From Shinella curvata (GTDB lineage: Bacteria > Pseudomonadota > Alphaproteobacteria > Rhizobiales > Rhizobiaceae), in contig NZ_JALJCJ010000002.1 of NCBI RefSeq assembly GCF_022899935.1, forward strand, positions 186,001 through 250,000: a DNA stretch of 64,000 nt. The letters run 5' to 3'. Position numbers and translations under genes: made by a program. Below, one piece after another: positions 36,643 to 46,384 of this stretch. The notes under the pieces were generated by a model, which was given only the letters and a program-made list of their open reading frames with translations, was not told the origin of the DNA and did no database searches. Numbering within the stretch: the stretch's first letter is position 1; each line of letters starts with the position of its first letter.

Positions 36643-37623
36643 ATGACGGTATTTCACAGGAACGAAACCCGGCAGCCGCTGCCCGAGCATCTGCGCGGCG
36701 GCGTCATCGCCATCGGCAATTTCGACGGCGTGCATCGCGGTCACCAGGCCGTCTTGGAGCGCGCGCTGGAGATCGCTGCGGCGCGCGGCATCCCGGCGCT
36801 GGTTCTGACCTTCGAGCCGCATCCGCGCACCGTCTTCCGACCCGACACGCCCGTCTTCCGCCTGACGCCCGCGCCGCTCAAGGCGCGCCTTCTCGAAGGC
36901 ATGGGCTTTTCGGCGGTCATCGAATATCCCTTCGACCGCTCCTTCTCCGAAATCTCGGCGCATGACTTCATCCGCACCGTGCTGATGGACTGGCTGCATG
37001 CCTCCGAGGTCGTCACCGGTTTCGATTTCCATTTCGGCAAGGGCAGGGAAGGCGGCCCGGCCTTCCTGATGGCCGCCGGCCAGGACAACGGTTTTGGTGT
37101 GACGCTGGTCGATGCTTTCCGCGACGAGAACGCGTCCGTCATCTCCTCCAGCTTCATTCGTAAGCTACTCGGCGAGGGCGCGGTGGCCGAAGCTGCCGGT
37201 CTGCTCGGATATCACTATACGGTCGAGGCCGAGGTCATCGGCGGCCAGCAGCTCGGCCGCACGCTCGGCTATCCCACCGCCAACATGCAGCTTCCGCCGG
37301 AAGTGGAACTGCGCAACGGCATTTACGCCGTGCGCTTCCGCCGCCCGGACGGCAGCCTGCATGACGGTGTCGCCAGCTACGGCCGCCGCCCGACGGTGAC
37401 CTCGAATGGCGCCCCGCTGCTCGAAACCTTCCTGTTCGATTTCTCCGGCGATCTCTACGGCGAAGTCTCCGCCGTCTCCTTCTTCGGCCATCTGCGCGAC
37501 GAATTGAAATTCGACGGCCTCGACGCGCTCGTGGTGCAGATGAAGCGCGACGAGGAGGAGGCGCGGGCGCTGCTGTCGGGTGTGAAGCCCCTCGGGGTCA
37601 TCGACCAGCGCCTCTGTTTCTGA
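36643..37623 (+). CDS. ribF: Bifunctional riboflavin kinase / FMN adenylyltransferase
   Basis: Converts riboflavin to FMN and FMN to FAD in the cytosol, 326 residues. The N-terminal nucleotidyl-transferase domain has VIAIGNFDGVHRGHQAVL and SSSFIRKLL. The C-terminal flavokinase domain has LGRTLGYPTANMQLP, ELRNGIYAVRF and VASYGRRPTV. The start is ATG 36643, 14 bases after the HAD gene; an ATG 39 bases upstream overlaps that gene and is less likely. Neither active-site region shows a defect. Confidence 0.96.
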   Translation: MTVFHRNETRQPLPEHLRGGVIAIGNFDGVHRGHQAVLERALEIAAARGIPALVLTFEPHPRTVFRPDTPVFRLTPAPLKARLLEGMGFSAVIEYPFDRSFSEISAHDFIRTVLMDWLHASEVVTGFDFHFGKGREGGPAFLMAAGQDNGFGVTLVDAFRDENASVISSSFIRKLLGEGAVAEAAGLLGYHYTVEAEVIGGQQLGRTLGYPTANMQLPPEVELRNGIYAVRFRRPDGSLHDGVASYGRRPTVTSNGAPLLETFLFDFSGDLYGEVSAVSFFGHLRDELKFDGLDALVVQMKRDEEEARALLSGVKPLGVIDQRLCF

Positions 37624-38226
37624 CCATGATGTCAGACGCGCCTTGCCCGCTCTATATTTTCCGTTCGGCGAATTTCGCGCCCTCTGGCAACACTGTTGTC
37701 ACCATCGCGCCGATAGACCGGGTCGCCGCAGTCTATGGCGGCGAAGGGGGCGGTGGGTTGAGCGACGCTTTTGGCGGTGTGGCGATTTTCCTGAACGATG
37801 CGACCGGCGAGCGTTTTGCCGGCGTTTGGGGCGCGCGCAATGCATCGCGTTTTCGTCGCAAAATGCGTGAGAGCATACCGGTCGTCTTGCGGCGTGAAAC
37901 GCCAGCGGTGCGGTTGGCCTTGTGGAGCGCATACGGCAAGCGGCCAGCGCGGATACGATGACGCCTGGGCAACATTCGTTTTGTGAGGCGATGAATACGG
38001 CGCCGCCGTCTTTTCAAACCCGCAAAAACGCCGTAAGACCGCGCGCATGATGCTCCACCGGCTGACCATCGATCTGCGAATTAGTGGCCCGGCCTTCCGC
38101 GCGCTCTGAGCGAGGCCGGAAGGTCCGGGATTTCGGGCGTTTCGAAAACGTCCCCGCCGTCGGTACCAGTACCTGACAATATTCCCCGCATGCGCAAACG
38201 CGCGCGAAAAGACGATAACCCTACCC
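37624..38226. other. Intergenic stretch of 603 bases without a convincing gene
   Basis: This gap between ribF and ileS holds two open frames, one of 111 codons on plus (37626-37961) and one of 198 codons on minus (37632-38228). Neither has a ribosome-binding site, recognisable domain or codon bias like its neighbours. A near-perfect inverted repeat is at about 38089-38132 (CCCGGCCTTCCG against CGGAAGGTCCGGG). It lies ~95 bases before ileS and could be a leader structure. Otherwise I see nothing. Confidence 0.6.
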
Positions 38227-41118
38227 ATGACCGATACGCCTGAAAAAGTCGATTATTCCGCCACCCTCTACCTGCCGCAGACGGATTTCCCGATGCGCGC
38301 CGGCCTGCCGACGAAGGAGCCGGAAACGGTGGCCCGCTGGCAGCAGATGGGTCTCTACAAGAAGCTGCGCGCGTCCGCCGCCGGGCGGGAAAAGTTCGTG
38401 CTGCACGACGGCCCGCCCTATGCCAACGGCAACATCCATATCGGCCACGCGCTGAACAAGATCCTCAAGGACGTCATCAATCGCTCGTTCCAGATGCGCG
38501 GCTATGACGCCAACTACGTGCCCGGTTGGGACTGCCACGGCCTTCCGATCGAGTGGAAGATCGAGGAGAAGTATCGCGAGAAGGGCAAGAACAAGGATGA
38601 GGTTCCGGTCAACGAATTCCGTCGGGAATGCCGTGACTTCGCCACCGGCTGGATCAAGATCCAGGCCGATGAGTTCAAGCGCCTCGGCATCGAGGGCGAC
38701 TTCGACAATCCCTATACGACGATGGCCTTCCACGCGGAATCGCGCATCGCCGGCGAACTCCTGAAGATCGCCAAGAGCGGCCAGCTCTATCGCGGCTCGA
38801 AGCCCGTCATGTGGTCGGTGGTTGAGCGCACGGCGCTGGCCGAAGCCGAAGTCGAATATGCCGACGTCGAGAGCGACATGATCTGGGTGAAGTTCCCGAT
38901 CACGGAGGGTGCCGCCGACCTCAAGGGTAACTACGTCGTCATCTGGACGACCACGCCCTGGACGATCCCCGGCAACCGCGCCATCGCGTTTTCCTCGCGC
39001 TATCCCTATGGCCTGTTCGAGGTCGAAAGCGCGCAAAACGATTTTGGCCCGCAGCCCGGCGAAAAGCTGATCTTCGCAACGCGTCTTGCCGATGAGGCGG
39101 CCGCGAAGGCGAAGCTCACCTTCAAGTTCGTGCGCGACATCGCGCCGGAAGAACTTGGCGGACTTCTTTGCGCCCACCCGCTGAAGGATCTCGGTTACAC
39201 GTTCCCGGTTCCGCTGCTCGACGGCGACCACGTCACCGACGATGCCGGCACGGGCTTCGTGCACACCGCGCCCAGCCACGGCCGCGAGGACTTTGACGCC
39301 TGGACGTCGAAGGCCCGCGAACTGGAAGCGCGCGGCATCTCGTCCAAGATCCCGTTCCCGGTCGACGATGCCGGCTTCTACACGGCGGACGCCCCCGGCT
39401 TCGACGGCGCGCGCGTCATGGACGACAACGGCAAGAAGGGTGATGCCAACGAGCGCGTCATCAAGGCGCTGATCGCCTCCAACACGCTGTTCGCCCGCGG
39501 TCGCCTGAAGCACTCGTATCCGCATTCCTGGCGTTCCAAGAAGCCGGTGATCTTCCGCAATACGCCGCAGTGGTTCGTCTACATGGACAAGGAACTCGGC
39601 GACGGCACCACGCTGCGCTCGCGCTCGCTGTCCGCCATCGACCAGACCCGCTTCGTGCCGGCTTCCGGCCAGAACCGCCTGCGCGCCATGATCGAGGGCC
39701 GTCCGGACTGGGTTCTCTCGCGCCAGCGCGCCTGGGGCGTGCCGATCGCCATCTTCGCCGACGAGAACGGCGAGGTGCTGGTCGATGACGCCGTCAACGC
39801 CCGCATCCTCGAGGCCTTCGAGAAGGAAGGCGCCGATGCCTGGTTCGCCGAGGGCGCCAAGGAACGCTTCCTCGGCAATGACCACGACGCGGCCAAGTGG
39901 ACGCAGGTCATGGACATCCTCGACGTCTGGTTCGATTCGGGCTCCACGCACACCTTCACGCTGGAAGACCGCCCGGACCTGAAATGGCCGGCCGACGTCT
40001 ATCTGGAAGGCTCCGACCAGCATCGTGGCTGGTTCCACTCGTCGCTGCTCGAAAGCTGCGCGACGCGCGGTCGAGCGCCCTACAATGCCGTCGTCACCCA
40101 TGGCTTCACCATGGACGAGAAGGGCGAGAAGCAGTCGAAGTCCAAGGGCAACGTCGTCTCGCCGCAGGACGTCATGAAGGAATCGGGCGCCGATATCCTG
40201 CGTCTCTGGGTCATGACCACCGACTACTGGGAAGACCAGCGCCTCGGCAAGACGATCATCCAGACCAATATCGATGCCTATCGCAAGCTGCGCAACACGG
40301 TACGCTGGATGCTCGGTACGCTCGCGCACGACAAGGGCGAGGACATTGCCCATGCCGATATGCCGGAGCTGGAAAAGCTCATGCTGCACAGGCTTGCGGA
40401 ATTGGATGCCATCGTGCGCGAAGGCTACGATGCCTTCGACTTCAAGAAGATCGCCCGCGCGCTCATCGACTTCTCCAATGTCGAGCTCTCGGCCTTCTAC
40501 TTCGACGTCCGCAAGGATGCGCTCTACTGCGACGCCCCGTCCTCGCTGAAGCGCCGCGCCTCGCTCTGCGTCATCCGCAAGCTGTTCGAGTGCCTCGTCA
40601 CCTGGCTCGCGCCGATGCTGCCCTTCACCATGGAAGAGGCCTGGCTGTCGCTGAAGCCCGATGCCGTCTCGGTCCATCTCGAGCAGTTCCCTGTGGTTCC
40701 GGCCGAATGGCGCAACGATGCGCTGGAAGCCAAGTGGGACAAGATCCGGCAGGTTCGCTCGGTCGTCACCGGCGCGCTGGAAATCGAGCGTCGTGAAAAG
40801 CGCATCGGTGCCTCGCTGGAGGCCGCCCCGGTCGTCTCCATCGCCGATCCGGAGCTTCTGGCCGCGCTCGACGGTCAGGACTTTGCGGAAATCTGCATCA
40901 CTTCGGCTATCACGCTTGTGGCCGGCGAAGGTTCGGCGGATGCCTTCCGTCTTGGCGATGTCGCCAAGGTTTCGGTCGAGCCGAAGCTGGCCGAGGGTCA
41001 GAAATGCGCCCGGTCCTGGCGCATCACGACGGATGTCGGCTCCGACGCGGACTACCCCGACGTCTCGGCGCGCGACGCCGCAGCGCTGCGCGAAATCGGT
41101 TTTCGTCGCGCGGCTTAA
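38227..41118 (+). CDS. ileS: Isoleucyl-tRNA synthetase
   Basis: Class I synthetase charging tRNA-Ile, with editing against valine, 963 residues. The HIGH motif is in [18 protein letters not shown], the KMSKS motif is KQSKSKGNV, the editing domain includes [14 protein letters not shown] and the catalytic [10 protein letters not shown]. The C-terminal zinc-finger region seen in Escherichia coli is degenerate: only one cysteine of the paired CxxC pattern remains ([11 protein letters not shown]), so zinc is probably not bound. The ribosome-binding site is weak; the ATG at 38227 is the only sensible start. It is transcribed separately from ribF. Confidence 0.97.
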   Translation: MTDTPEKVDYSATLYLPQTDFPMRAGLPTKEPETVARWQQMGLYKKLRASAAGREKFVLHDGPPYANGNIHIGHALNKILKDVINRSFQMRGYDANYVPGWDCHGLPIEWKIEEKYREKGKNKDEVPVNEFRRECRDFATGWIKIQADEFKRLGIEGDFDNPYTTMAFHAESRIAGELLKIAKSGQLYRGSKPVMWSVVERTALAEAEVEYADVESDMIWVKFPITEGAADLKGNYVVIWTTTPWTIPGNRAIAFSSRYPYGLFEVESAQNDFGPQPGEKLIFATRLADEAAAKAKLTFKFVRDIAPEELGGLLCAHPLKDLGYTFPVPLLDGDHVTDDAGTGFVHTAPSHGREDFDAWTSKARELEARGISSKIPFPVDDAGFYTADAPGFDGARVMDDNGKKGDANERVIKALIASNTLFARGRLKHSYPHSWRSKKPVIFRNTPQWFVYMDKELGDGTTLRSRSLSAIDQTRFVPASGQNRLRAMIEGRPDWVLSRQRAWGVPIAIFADENGEVLVDDAVNARILEAFEKEGADAWFAEGAKERFLGNDHDAAKWTQVMDILDVWFDSGSTHTFTLEDRPDLKWPADVYLEGSDQHRGWFHSSLLESCATRGRAPYNAVVTHGFTMDEKGEKQSKSKGNVVSPQDVMKESGADILRLWVMTTDYWEDQRLGKTIIQTNIDAYRKLRNTVRWMLGTLAHDKGEDIAHADMPELEKLMLHRLAELDAIVREGYDAFDFKKIARALIDFSNVELSAFYFDVRKDALYCDAPSSLKRRASLCVIRKLFECLVTWLAPMLPFTMEEAWLSLKPDAVSVHLEQFPVVPAEWRNDALEAKWDKIRQVRSVVTGALEIERREKRIGASLEAAPVVSIADPELLAALDGQDFAEICITSAITLVAGEGSADAFRLGDVAKVSVEPKLAEGQKCARSWRITTDVGSDADYPDVSARDAAALREIGFRRAA

Positions 41119-41291
41119 GAACCTTCACTCTGTTGACGGCCGGTGAATCCGGCCGCCAACACCAGCGTGTGAATTGCGCTTGCGGTTTTCATCCGCTATT
41201 GCTGCCTGAAAATGGTCGGATTGTTCCGCCATGGCACGCTAGTCTATTGCCTGCTTGGGTTTCGGCGTACCGGCTCTGCTGGAAGGGTTTG

Positions 41292-41909
41292 ATGGGAATG
41301 ATGCGACATATTCGGGTGCATGCCGGACTTCTCGGCCTCATTGGCGGAAGCCTTCTCCTCACCGGTTGCATGGGCCCGACCTATGGCACGAGCAAATCGT
41401 CCGGCGAGCAGCTGCTGGACGACATCGGCAATGCCGTGATGATCCAGACGCCCGATGCAGAGCAGGCCAAGAAGATCCGCTACCAGCCGCGCGGCGCACT
41501 CGTCGTGCCGGGCAACAAGGAAGCGCTGGTCACGCCGCAGCAGTCCGTCGCCAGCAAGGACAATGCGGAGTGGATCGAAAGCCCGGAAGACATGCGCGAC
41601 CGCCTGCGCGCCGAGGCCGACGAGAACAAGGACAACAGCCACTACCGTTCGCCGCTTGCCTCGCAGTCGACCACGAACCACAATCTGACGACCGCCCAGC
41701 AGACCGCCGCCTATCGTGAAGGCCGCCGGCTCCAGCAGGGTGCCTATTCCGACAAGCGCCGCTATCTGAGCGATCCGCCGCTCGACTACCGCCGCCTGCC
41801 CGAGGAGGCGCAGGCCGATCTCGGCGAGCCGGAAACGACGAAGGAACGCCGTCGCAAGAAGGAGGCGAAAGCCGCCAAGCAGACGGGGTCGAAGTGGTGG
41901 CCCTTCTAA
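41292..41909 (+). CDS. Lipoprotein, unknown function
   Basis: A 205-residue exported lipoprotein. The signal peptide ends in the lipobox LLLTGCMG (Cys about residue 26). The mature part is hydrophilic, with many charged residues, and contains AYREGRRLQQGAYSDKRRYL and a basic KERRRKKEAKAAKQ tail ending SKWWPF. It starts at ATG 41292 (GGAAGGG five bases before). This family commonly follows lspA/ileS genes in rhizobia; its role is not known. It is four bases upstream of a GNAT gene, so co-transcribed. Confidence 0.85.
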   Translation: MGMMRHIRVHAGLLGLIGGSLLLTGCMGPTYGTSKSSGEQLLDDIGNAVMIQTPDAEQAKKIRYQPRGALVVPGNKEALVTPQQSVASKDNAEWIESPEDMRDRLRAEADENKDNSHYRSPLASQSTTNHNLTTAQQTAAYREGRRLQQGAYSDKRRYLSDPPLDYRRLPEEAQADLGEPETTKERRRKKEAKAAKQTGSKWWPF

Positions 41910-41913
41910 GGTC

Positions 41914-42399
41914 ATGACCTCCTACCGCATTCGTCCTGCTGTCGCGGCCGATGCCGCGATGATCCTGCGCTTCATCCGCGAACTTGCCGATTACGAAAAC
42001 GCGCTGCACGAAGTTGCGGCGACGGAGGAGAGCGTCGTCGCCTCGCTGTTCGGCGAAGGCTCGGTCAGCCGAGCGGCAATTTGCGAAACCGTCGATGGCG
42101 ACCCGGCGGGCTCTGCCATCTGGTTCAAGACCTATTCCACCTGGCAGTCGAAGAACGGCCTTTATCTCGAAGACCTCTATGTCACGCCCGCTCACCGCGG
42201 CGGCGGGGTCGGCAAGATGCTGCTGCGCCACCTTGCGCGCACCGCGCTTGCCGAGGGCTGCGGCCGTTTCGAGTGGAGCGTGCTCGACTGGAACGAACCG
42301 GCAATCCGCGTCTATGACGCGATCGGTGCCGAGCCCCATCCGGAATGGCTGCGCTATCGCCTGTGGGGCGACAAGCTGAAGGCTTTTGCCGAAGGCTGA
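41914..42399 (+). CDS. GNAT N-acetyltransferase (diamine-acetyltransferase-like)
   Basis: A 161-residue acetyl-CoA-dependent enzyme. It has the GNAT fold with RPAVAADAAMILRFIRELAD at the N-terminus, YLEDLYVTPAHRGGGVGKML (acetyl-CoA site R-G-G-G-V-G) and FEWSVLDWNEPAIRVYDAIG. The YLEDLYV phrase and length fit the spermidine/spermine N-acetyltransferase-like (SSAT, thialysine) group, so an amine substrate is likely, though not certain. It follows the lipoprotein gene by four bases and is convergent with tadA with no gap. Confidence 0.9.
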   Translation: MTSYRIRPAVAADAAMILRFIRELADYENALHEVAATEESVVASLFGEGSVSRAAICETVDGDPAGSAIWFKTYSTWQSKNGLYLEDLYVTPAHRGGGVGKMLLRHLARTALAEGCGRFEWSVLDWNEPAIRVYDAIGAEPHPEWLRYRLWGDKLKAFAEG

Positions 42400-42852
42400 T
42401 TAGCGGCGCCCGGCGAAGAATTCCTTGAGAATATCGGCCGCCTCTGTGCCGCTCAGGCCGGAATACACATCCGGCGCATGGTGGCAGGTCGGCTGCGCGA
42501 AGAAGCGCACGCCGTTTTCGACCGCACCGCCTTTGGGATCGTCGGCTCCATAATAGAGCCGGCGGATGCGGGCGAAGGAAATCGCGGCGGCGCAGAGCGT
42601 GCAGGGCTCCAGCGTCACGTAGAGATCGGCCCCCGTCAGCCGCTCCTGGCCGAGTTTTTTCGCGGCCTCCCGGATCACGGCGATCTCGGCATGTGCGGTG
42701 ACATCGTTTTCCGCGCGGGTGCGGTTTCCGGCCTGCGCAATGATCTCGCCGTTCAGCACCAGCACCGCGCCGACGGGCACTTCACCGCGCGCGCCTGCCG
42801 CGCGTGCCTCGGCCAAAGCGGTCTCCATGAAGCGATTTGTCATTGACGACAC
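42400..42852 (-). CDS. tadA: tRNA-adenosine(34) deaminase
   Basis: Zinc deaminase converting A34 to inosine in tRNA-Arg, 150 residues. The catalytic HAE is in TAHAEIAVIRE and the zinc cysteines in LEPCTLCAAAI, both intact. The start at GTG 42852 has GAGG five bases upstream; the ATG at 42843 is further from it. The C-terminus LSGTEAADILKEFF is typical of bacterial TadA. It lies convergent with the GNAT gene and divergent from the rluB-type gene. Confidence 0.95.
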   Translation of the reverse strand: MSSMTNRFMETALAEARAAGARGEVPVGAVLVLNGEIIAQAGNRTRAENDVTAHAEIAVIREAAKKLGQERLTGADLYVTLEPCTLCAAAISFARIRRLYYGADDPKGGAVENGVRFFAQPTCHHAPDVYSGLSGTEAADILKEFFAGRR

Positions 42853-42913
42853 GAATTCCTCTTAACCCCGGACGCCTGACCTGATAGGACACGGCAAAAC
42901 GCAGGCAGCACAA

Positions 42914-44923
42914 ATGACATTCAAAGACAAGCCGAAACGGCCGGGCGACAAGCCCGCGGGCCGCGATTCCAAGCCGCGTGGCGCCGCATCGGCGGCCGCG
43001 GGCAAGAAACCTTTTGCGTCAGGCAAGAAGCCGGGAGCAAAGCCGTTTACCGAAAAATCCGGTCCGCGCGATGCGAAGCCGGCTCGTGCGGCCAAGCCGG
43101 CACCGCAGGTTTCGGCCAGCGCCGAACTGGCGCCCGAGCGCATTTCCAAGCTGCTCGCCCGCGCCGGCGTGGCCTCGCGCCGCGATATAGAGCGCATGAT
43201 CATGGAAGGCCGGGTCAGCGTGAACGGTACGGTGCTGGACACGCCGGTCGTCAACGTGACTTTCGCCGACCGTATCGAAGTGGACGGCATGCCGATCCGC
43301 GGCATCGAGCGCACGCGCCTCTGGCTCTATCACAAGCCGGCCGGCCTAGTGACGACCAATGCCGATCCCGAGGGCCGCCCGACCGTCTTCGAAAACCTGC
43401 CCGAAGACCTGCCGCGCGTCATGTCCATCGGCCGCCTCGACATCAACACCGAAGGCCTGCTGCTGCTGACCAATGACGGCGGCCTTGCCCGCATGCTGGA
43501 GCTGCCGACGACCGGCTGGCTGCGCCGCTACCGCGTGCGCGCCCACGGCAAGATCGAACAGGCCGATCTCGACAAGCTGAAGGAAGGCATCGCCGTCGAT
43601 GGCGTGCTCTACGGCGCCATCGAAGCGACGCTCGACAAGGCTCAAGGGTCCAACGTCTGGATCACCATGGGTCTGCGCGAAGGCAAGAACCGTGAGATCA
43701 AGAACGTGCTCGGCGCGCTCGGCCTCGACGTGAACCGCCTGATCCGCATTTCCTACGGCCCGTTCCAGCTCGGCGAATTACCCGAGGGCCATGCGCAGGA
43801 AGTGCGTGGCCGCACGCTGCGCGACCAGCTCGGCCCGCGTCTCATCGAGGAAGCCAAGGCCAATTTCGACGCCCCGCTCTTCGACCACAAGGGTGGCGAC
43901 GAGGACGAGGCACCGGCCAGGAAGACCCGCGAGACGGCCGCACGTCCGGCCCGCGACGAGAAGCCCGGCGACCGCCGCGAGCAGGCCCGCGCACGTCTCG
44001 ACACCAAGCGCGACGACCGTTTCGGCGATAAGCCGCGCAGCGGTGGCCGCGACCGCGGTTTTGGCGACAAGCCCCGCGGCGAGAGGTCGCGCGATGGCGA
44101 CCGCGATTTCCGCGATCGCGACGAGGGCAACCGTTTCGACGCCAAGCCGAAGCACGAGCCGGCGGCGCGTGCCCGCAAGTCCAATGTCTGGATGGCGCCC
44201 GGCGCGCGTCCGGTAGCCGAGAAGAAGGCGGAGGCTGAGGAGAGCGTGAAGCGCGAGCCGCGCGACCGTCCCGAAGGCGCGCCGAAGACCAAGCGTTATG
44301 GCCGCACGGCCGATGGCGCCCAGACCCGGTCGGCCAAGAAATTCGATCCCGATCGCAAGGGTCCGGCCCGTGGCCGTCCCGGCGGCGACAAGGTCGAGAA
44401 GCCGCGCATCCTGAAGACGCGCGACGAGGATGGCGAGTGGATCCGCGCCAGCGAGACGGAAGGCCGTGACGAGGGTCGCGGTGGCTTCGGCCGCCAGCGC
44501 TCCGGCGCCGGCGACGATCGTGCCCCGCGCGGTTTCGGTGATCGTCCGCCGCGTGGCGACCGTTCCTTCGGCGATCGCAAACCGCGTGGTGATGGCGAGC
44601 GTTCCTTTGGGGATCGCAAACCTCGTTCCGAGGGTGAGCGTTCTTTTGGTGACCGCAAGCCGCGTTCCGAGGGCGACCGCTCGTTCGGTGATCGCAAGCC
44701 GCGTGCGGAAGGTGAGCGCTCCTATGGCGACCGTCCGGCTCGCGGGGACCGCAAGCCCCGCGCCGAGGGTGAGCGCGCTTTCGGAGATCGTCCGCCCCGT
44801 CGCGATGGCGGCAAGTCTTTTGGCGGCAAGCCGGGCGGTGGAAAGTCCTTTGGCGGTAAGCCGGGTGGTCGTCCCACCGGTGGCAAGCCGGCCGGCGGTC
44901 GCCCGCGCGGCAAGGGAAAGTAA
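42914..44923 (+). CDS. rluB: RluB-type rRNA pseudouridine synthase with long basic repetitive tail
   Basis: A 669-residue pseudouridine synthase, more than twice the usual size. Residues ~1-70 are basic and low-complexity. An S4 domain follows (ERISKLLARAGVASRRDIER), then the RsuA/RluB/RluE catalytic core with catalytic Asp in GRLDINTEGLLLL and the C-terminal GLREGKNREIKN. Residues ~300-669 are a lysine/arginine/glycine-rich tail with SFGDRKPR repeats, which probably adds RNA binding. RluB-type modification of 23S rRNA U2605 is inferred from family; an RsuA-like target is also possible. The gene is followed by rsmD six bases downstream. Confidence 0.9.
   Translation: MTFKDKPKRPGDKPAGRDSKPRGAASAAAGKKPFASGKKPGAKPFTEKSGPRDAKPARAAKPAPQVSASAELAPERISKLLARAGVASRRDIERMIMEGRVSVNGTVLDTPVVNVTFADRIEVDGMPIRGIERTRLWLYHKPAGLVTTNADPEGRPTVFENLPEDLPRVMSIGRLDINTEGLLLLTNDGGLARMLELPTTGWLRRYRVRAHGKIEQADLDKLKEGIAVDGVLYGAIEATLDKAQGSNVWITMGLREGKNREIKNVLGALGLDVNRLIRISYGPFQLGELPEGHAQEVRGRTLRDQLGPRLIEEAKANFDAPLFDHKGGDEDEAPARKTRETAARPARDEKPGDRREQARARLDTKRDDRFGDKPRSGGRDRGFGDKPRGERSRDGDRDFRDRDEGNRFDAKPKHEPAARARKSNVWMAPGARPVAEKKAEAEESVKREPRDRPEGAPKTKRYGRTADGAQTRSAKKFDPDRKGPARGRPGGDKVEKPRILKTRDEDGEWIRASETEGRDEGRGGFGRQRSGAGDDRAPRGFGDRPPRGDRSFGDRKPRGDGERSFGDRKPRSEGERSFGDRKPRSEGDRSFGDRKPRAEGERSYGDRPARGDRKPRAEGERAFGDRPPRRDGGKSFGGKPGGGKSFGGKPGGRPTGGKPAGGRPRGKGK
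44561..44716 (+). repeat. 39-bp tandem coding repeats in the rluB tail
   Basis: Four in-frame units of 39 bases (13 residues, RSFGDRKPR-x-x-G-x) follow each other at 44561, 44600, 44639 and 44678. Further degenerate units and SFGGKPGG repeats run to about 44860. Synonymous differences between units show that they are not recent copies. Confidence 0.85.
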
Positions 44924-44929
44924 ACGAGC

Positions 44930-45490
44930 GTGCGGATCGTCGGCGGAGAGTTTCGCGGCCGTTCGCTCGCGACGCCGAAGTCGGATGATATCAGGCCGAC
45001 GACGGACCGCACGCGCGAAAGCCTGTTCAACATCCTGAACCACGCTTATCCGGAAGCGCTCGACGGCACGCGCGTGCTCGATCTCTTCGCGGGCACTGGC
45101 GCCGTCGGCCTCGAGGCGCTGTCGCGCGGCGCGCGCGCCGTGCTCTTCGTCGAGCAGGGCGTCGAGGGCAGGGGTCTCCTGCATTCCAATATCGAAAGCC
45201 TCGGCGTGATCGGCCGCGCCAAGATTTTTAGGCGTGATGCCACCGCACTTGGCACCGTCGGCACGATGGAGCCGTTCGATTTCCTCTTCGCCGATCCGCC
45301 CTATGCCAAGGGGCTCGGCGAAAAGGCGCTGGATGCGGCGGCGCGCGGCGGCTGGCTCGTCGATGGCGCCCTTGCGATCCTCGAGGAGCGCGCCGATATT
45401 CAGCCTGCCGCCGTCGATGGCTTCGACCATCTCGAAGTCAGGACCTTCGGCGACACGCGCATGCATTTCTACCGCTACCGCTCCGGCTGA
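44930..45490 (+). CDS. rsmD: 16S rRNA (guanine966-N2)-methyltransferase
   Basis: Methylates G966 of 16S rRNA during 30S assembly, 186 residues. It has the N-terminal RIVGGEFRGRSL and RPTTDRTRESLFN signatures, motif I LDLFAGTGAVGLEALSRGA and the catalytic DPPY in FADPPYAKG. The start is GTG 44930, six bases after the rluB stop. The pairing of two rRNA-modifying genes is sensible, and a patatin gene continues on the strand 24 bases on. Confidence 0.95.
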   Translation: MRIVGGEFRGRSLATPKSDDIRPTTDRTRESLFNILNHAYPEALDGTRVLDLFAGTGAVGLEALSRGARAVLFVEQGVEGRGLLHSNIESLGVIGRAKIFRRDATALGTVGTMEPFDFLFADPPYAKGLGEKALDAAARGGWLVDGALAILEERADIQPAAVDGFDHLEVRTFGDTRMHFYRYRSG

Positions 45491-45514
45491 TCTGATTTTG
45501 AGGAGACTTGAGCG

Positions 45515-46384
45515 ATGACCGATGCCCTCGTTTCCCATCCTGCCTCGCAAAACAACGGCCCGACGGTCGCCATCGCCCTTGGCGGCGGCGGCGCGCGTGG
45601 GCTTGCCCATATCCATGTCATCGAGGTGCTGGACGAGCTCGGCATCCGCCCGGTGCTGATATCAGGTGCCTCCATCGGTGCCATCATGGGGGCGGCGATG
45701 GCCGCGGGCATGACGGGTCGCGAGATCCGTGAGCATACGCTGGCGACCATCGGTCGTCCCGGCCAGATCATGAACCGGCTCTGGAGCCTGCGCCCGACAG
45801 GTCTGTCCGAAATGGTCGCCGGCGGTTTTCGCATGGGCCAATTCAATCTGGAGCGCGTGCTCAAGGCCTTCCTGCCGGATCGCCTGCCGCAGACATTCGA
45901 AGAGCTACCGATCCCGCTGAAGGTGATCGCGGCGGATTATTACGCCCAGTGTGAATGCGTGCTGGAGAGGGGGCCGCTCTTCCCCGCGGTTGCAGCCTCC
46001 GCCGCCTTGCCCGCCATCTTCCGTCCCGTCGTCATCGGCGGGCGTGTGATGATCGACGGTGGCCTGTGGAACCCGGTGCCTTTCGATCATCTCGCCGGAA
46101 AGGCGGATATCACCATCGGCGTCGATGTCGTCGGCCAGCCGCCGGCCGGCACGGCGGAGGTCCCTGGCAGCATCGACAGCCTCTACGGCGCCACCCAGCT
46201 CACCATGCGCTCCATCGTGACGCTGAAGCTGGAAAAAGGCGCGCCCGATATCTTCCTGCGCCCCGATGTCGGCCGCTTCCGCGTAATGGATTTCGCCAAG
46301 GCCGAGGAGGTGCTGGCGGCATCGGCGGGTATTCGCGATGAGCTGAAGCGGGCGCTTAGCGAAAGGTTTTTCGCGCGCGGTTAG
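45515..46384 (+). CDS. Patatin-like phospholipase
   Basis: A 289-residue esterase or lipid acyl hydrolase of the patatin/RssA family. The oxyanion hole is GGGGARGLAHIHV, the nucleophile elbow GASIG contains the catalytic Ser, and the second dyad residue is in DGGLWNP. GAGGAG precedes the ATG. No signal peptide, so it is cytosolic. It follows rsmD closely (probably co-transcribed) and is convergent with the Kef-type antiporter gene, overlapping by four bases. Substrate unknown. Confidence 0.92.
   Translation: MTDALVSHPASQNNGPTVAIALGGGGARGLAHIHVIEVLDELGIRPVLISGASIGAIMGAAMAAGMTGREIREHTLATIGRPGQIMNRLWSLRPTGLSEMVAGGFRMGQFNLERVLKAFLPDRLPQTFEELPIPLKVIAADYYAQCECVLERGPLFPAVAASAALPAIFRPVVIGGRVMIDGGLWNPVPFDHLAGKADITIGVDVVGQPPAGTAEVPGSIDSLYGATQLTMRSIVTLKLEKGAPDIFLRPDVGRFRVMDFAKAEEVLAASAGIRDELKRALSERFFARG

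Noticed and set aside
37626..37961. A 111-codon plus-strand frame after ribF
   Set aside because: It starts two bases after ribF but lacks a ribosome-binding site and a recognisable domain, and its third-position GC is lower than in neighbouring genes. Kept only as a possibility in the gap entry.
38221..40677. An 818-codon open frame on the minus strand opposite ileS
   Set aside because: It is antisense to a clear synthetase gene with HIGH and KMSKS motifs. GC-rich codon use in ileS keeps the opposite frame open; the translation has no domain.
44561..44860. Regular repeats resembling a CRISPR array
   Set aside because: The units have no unique spacers, keep reading frame and encode SFGDRKPR-type repeats inside the rluB-type gene.
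43778..45616. A 612-codon minus-strand frame opposite the rluB-type and rsmD genes
   Set aside because: It spans two genes that have catalytic motifs and start/stop spacing typical of an operon; the antisense product is repeated Ala/Thr-rich sequence.
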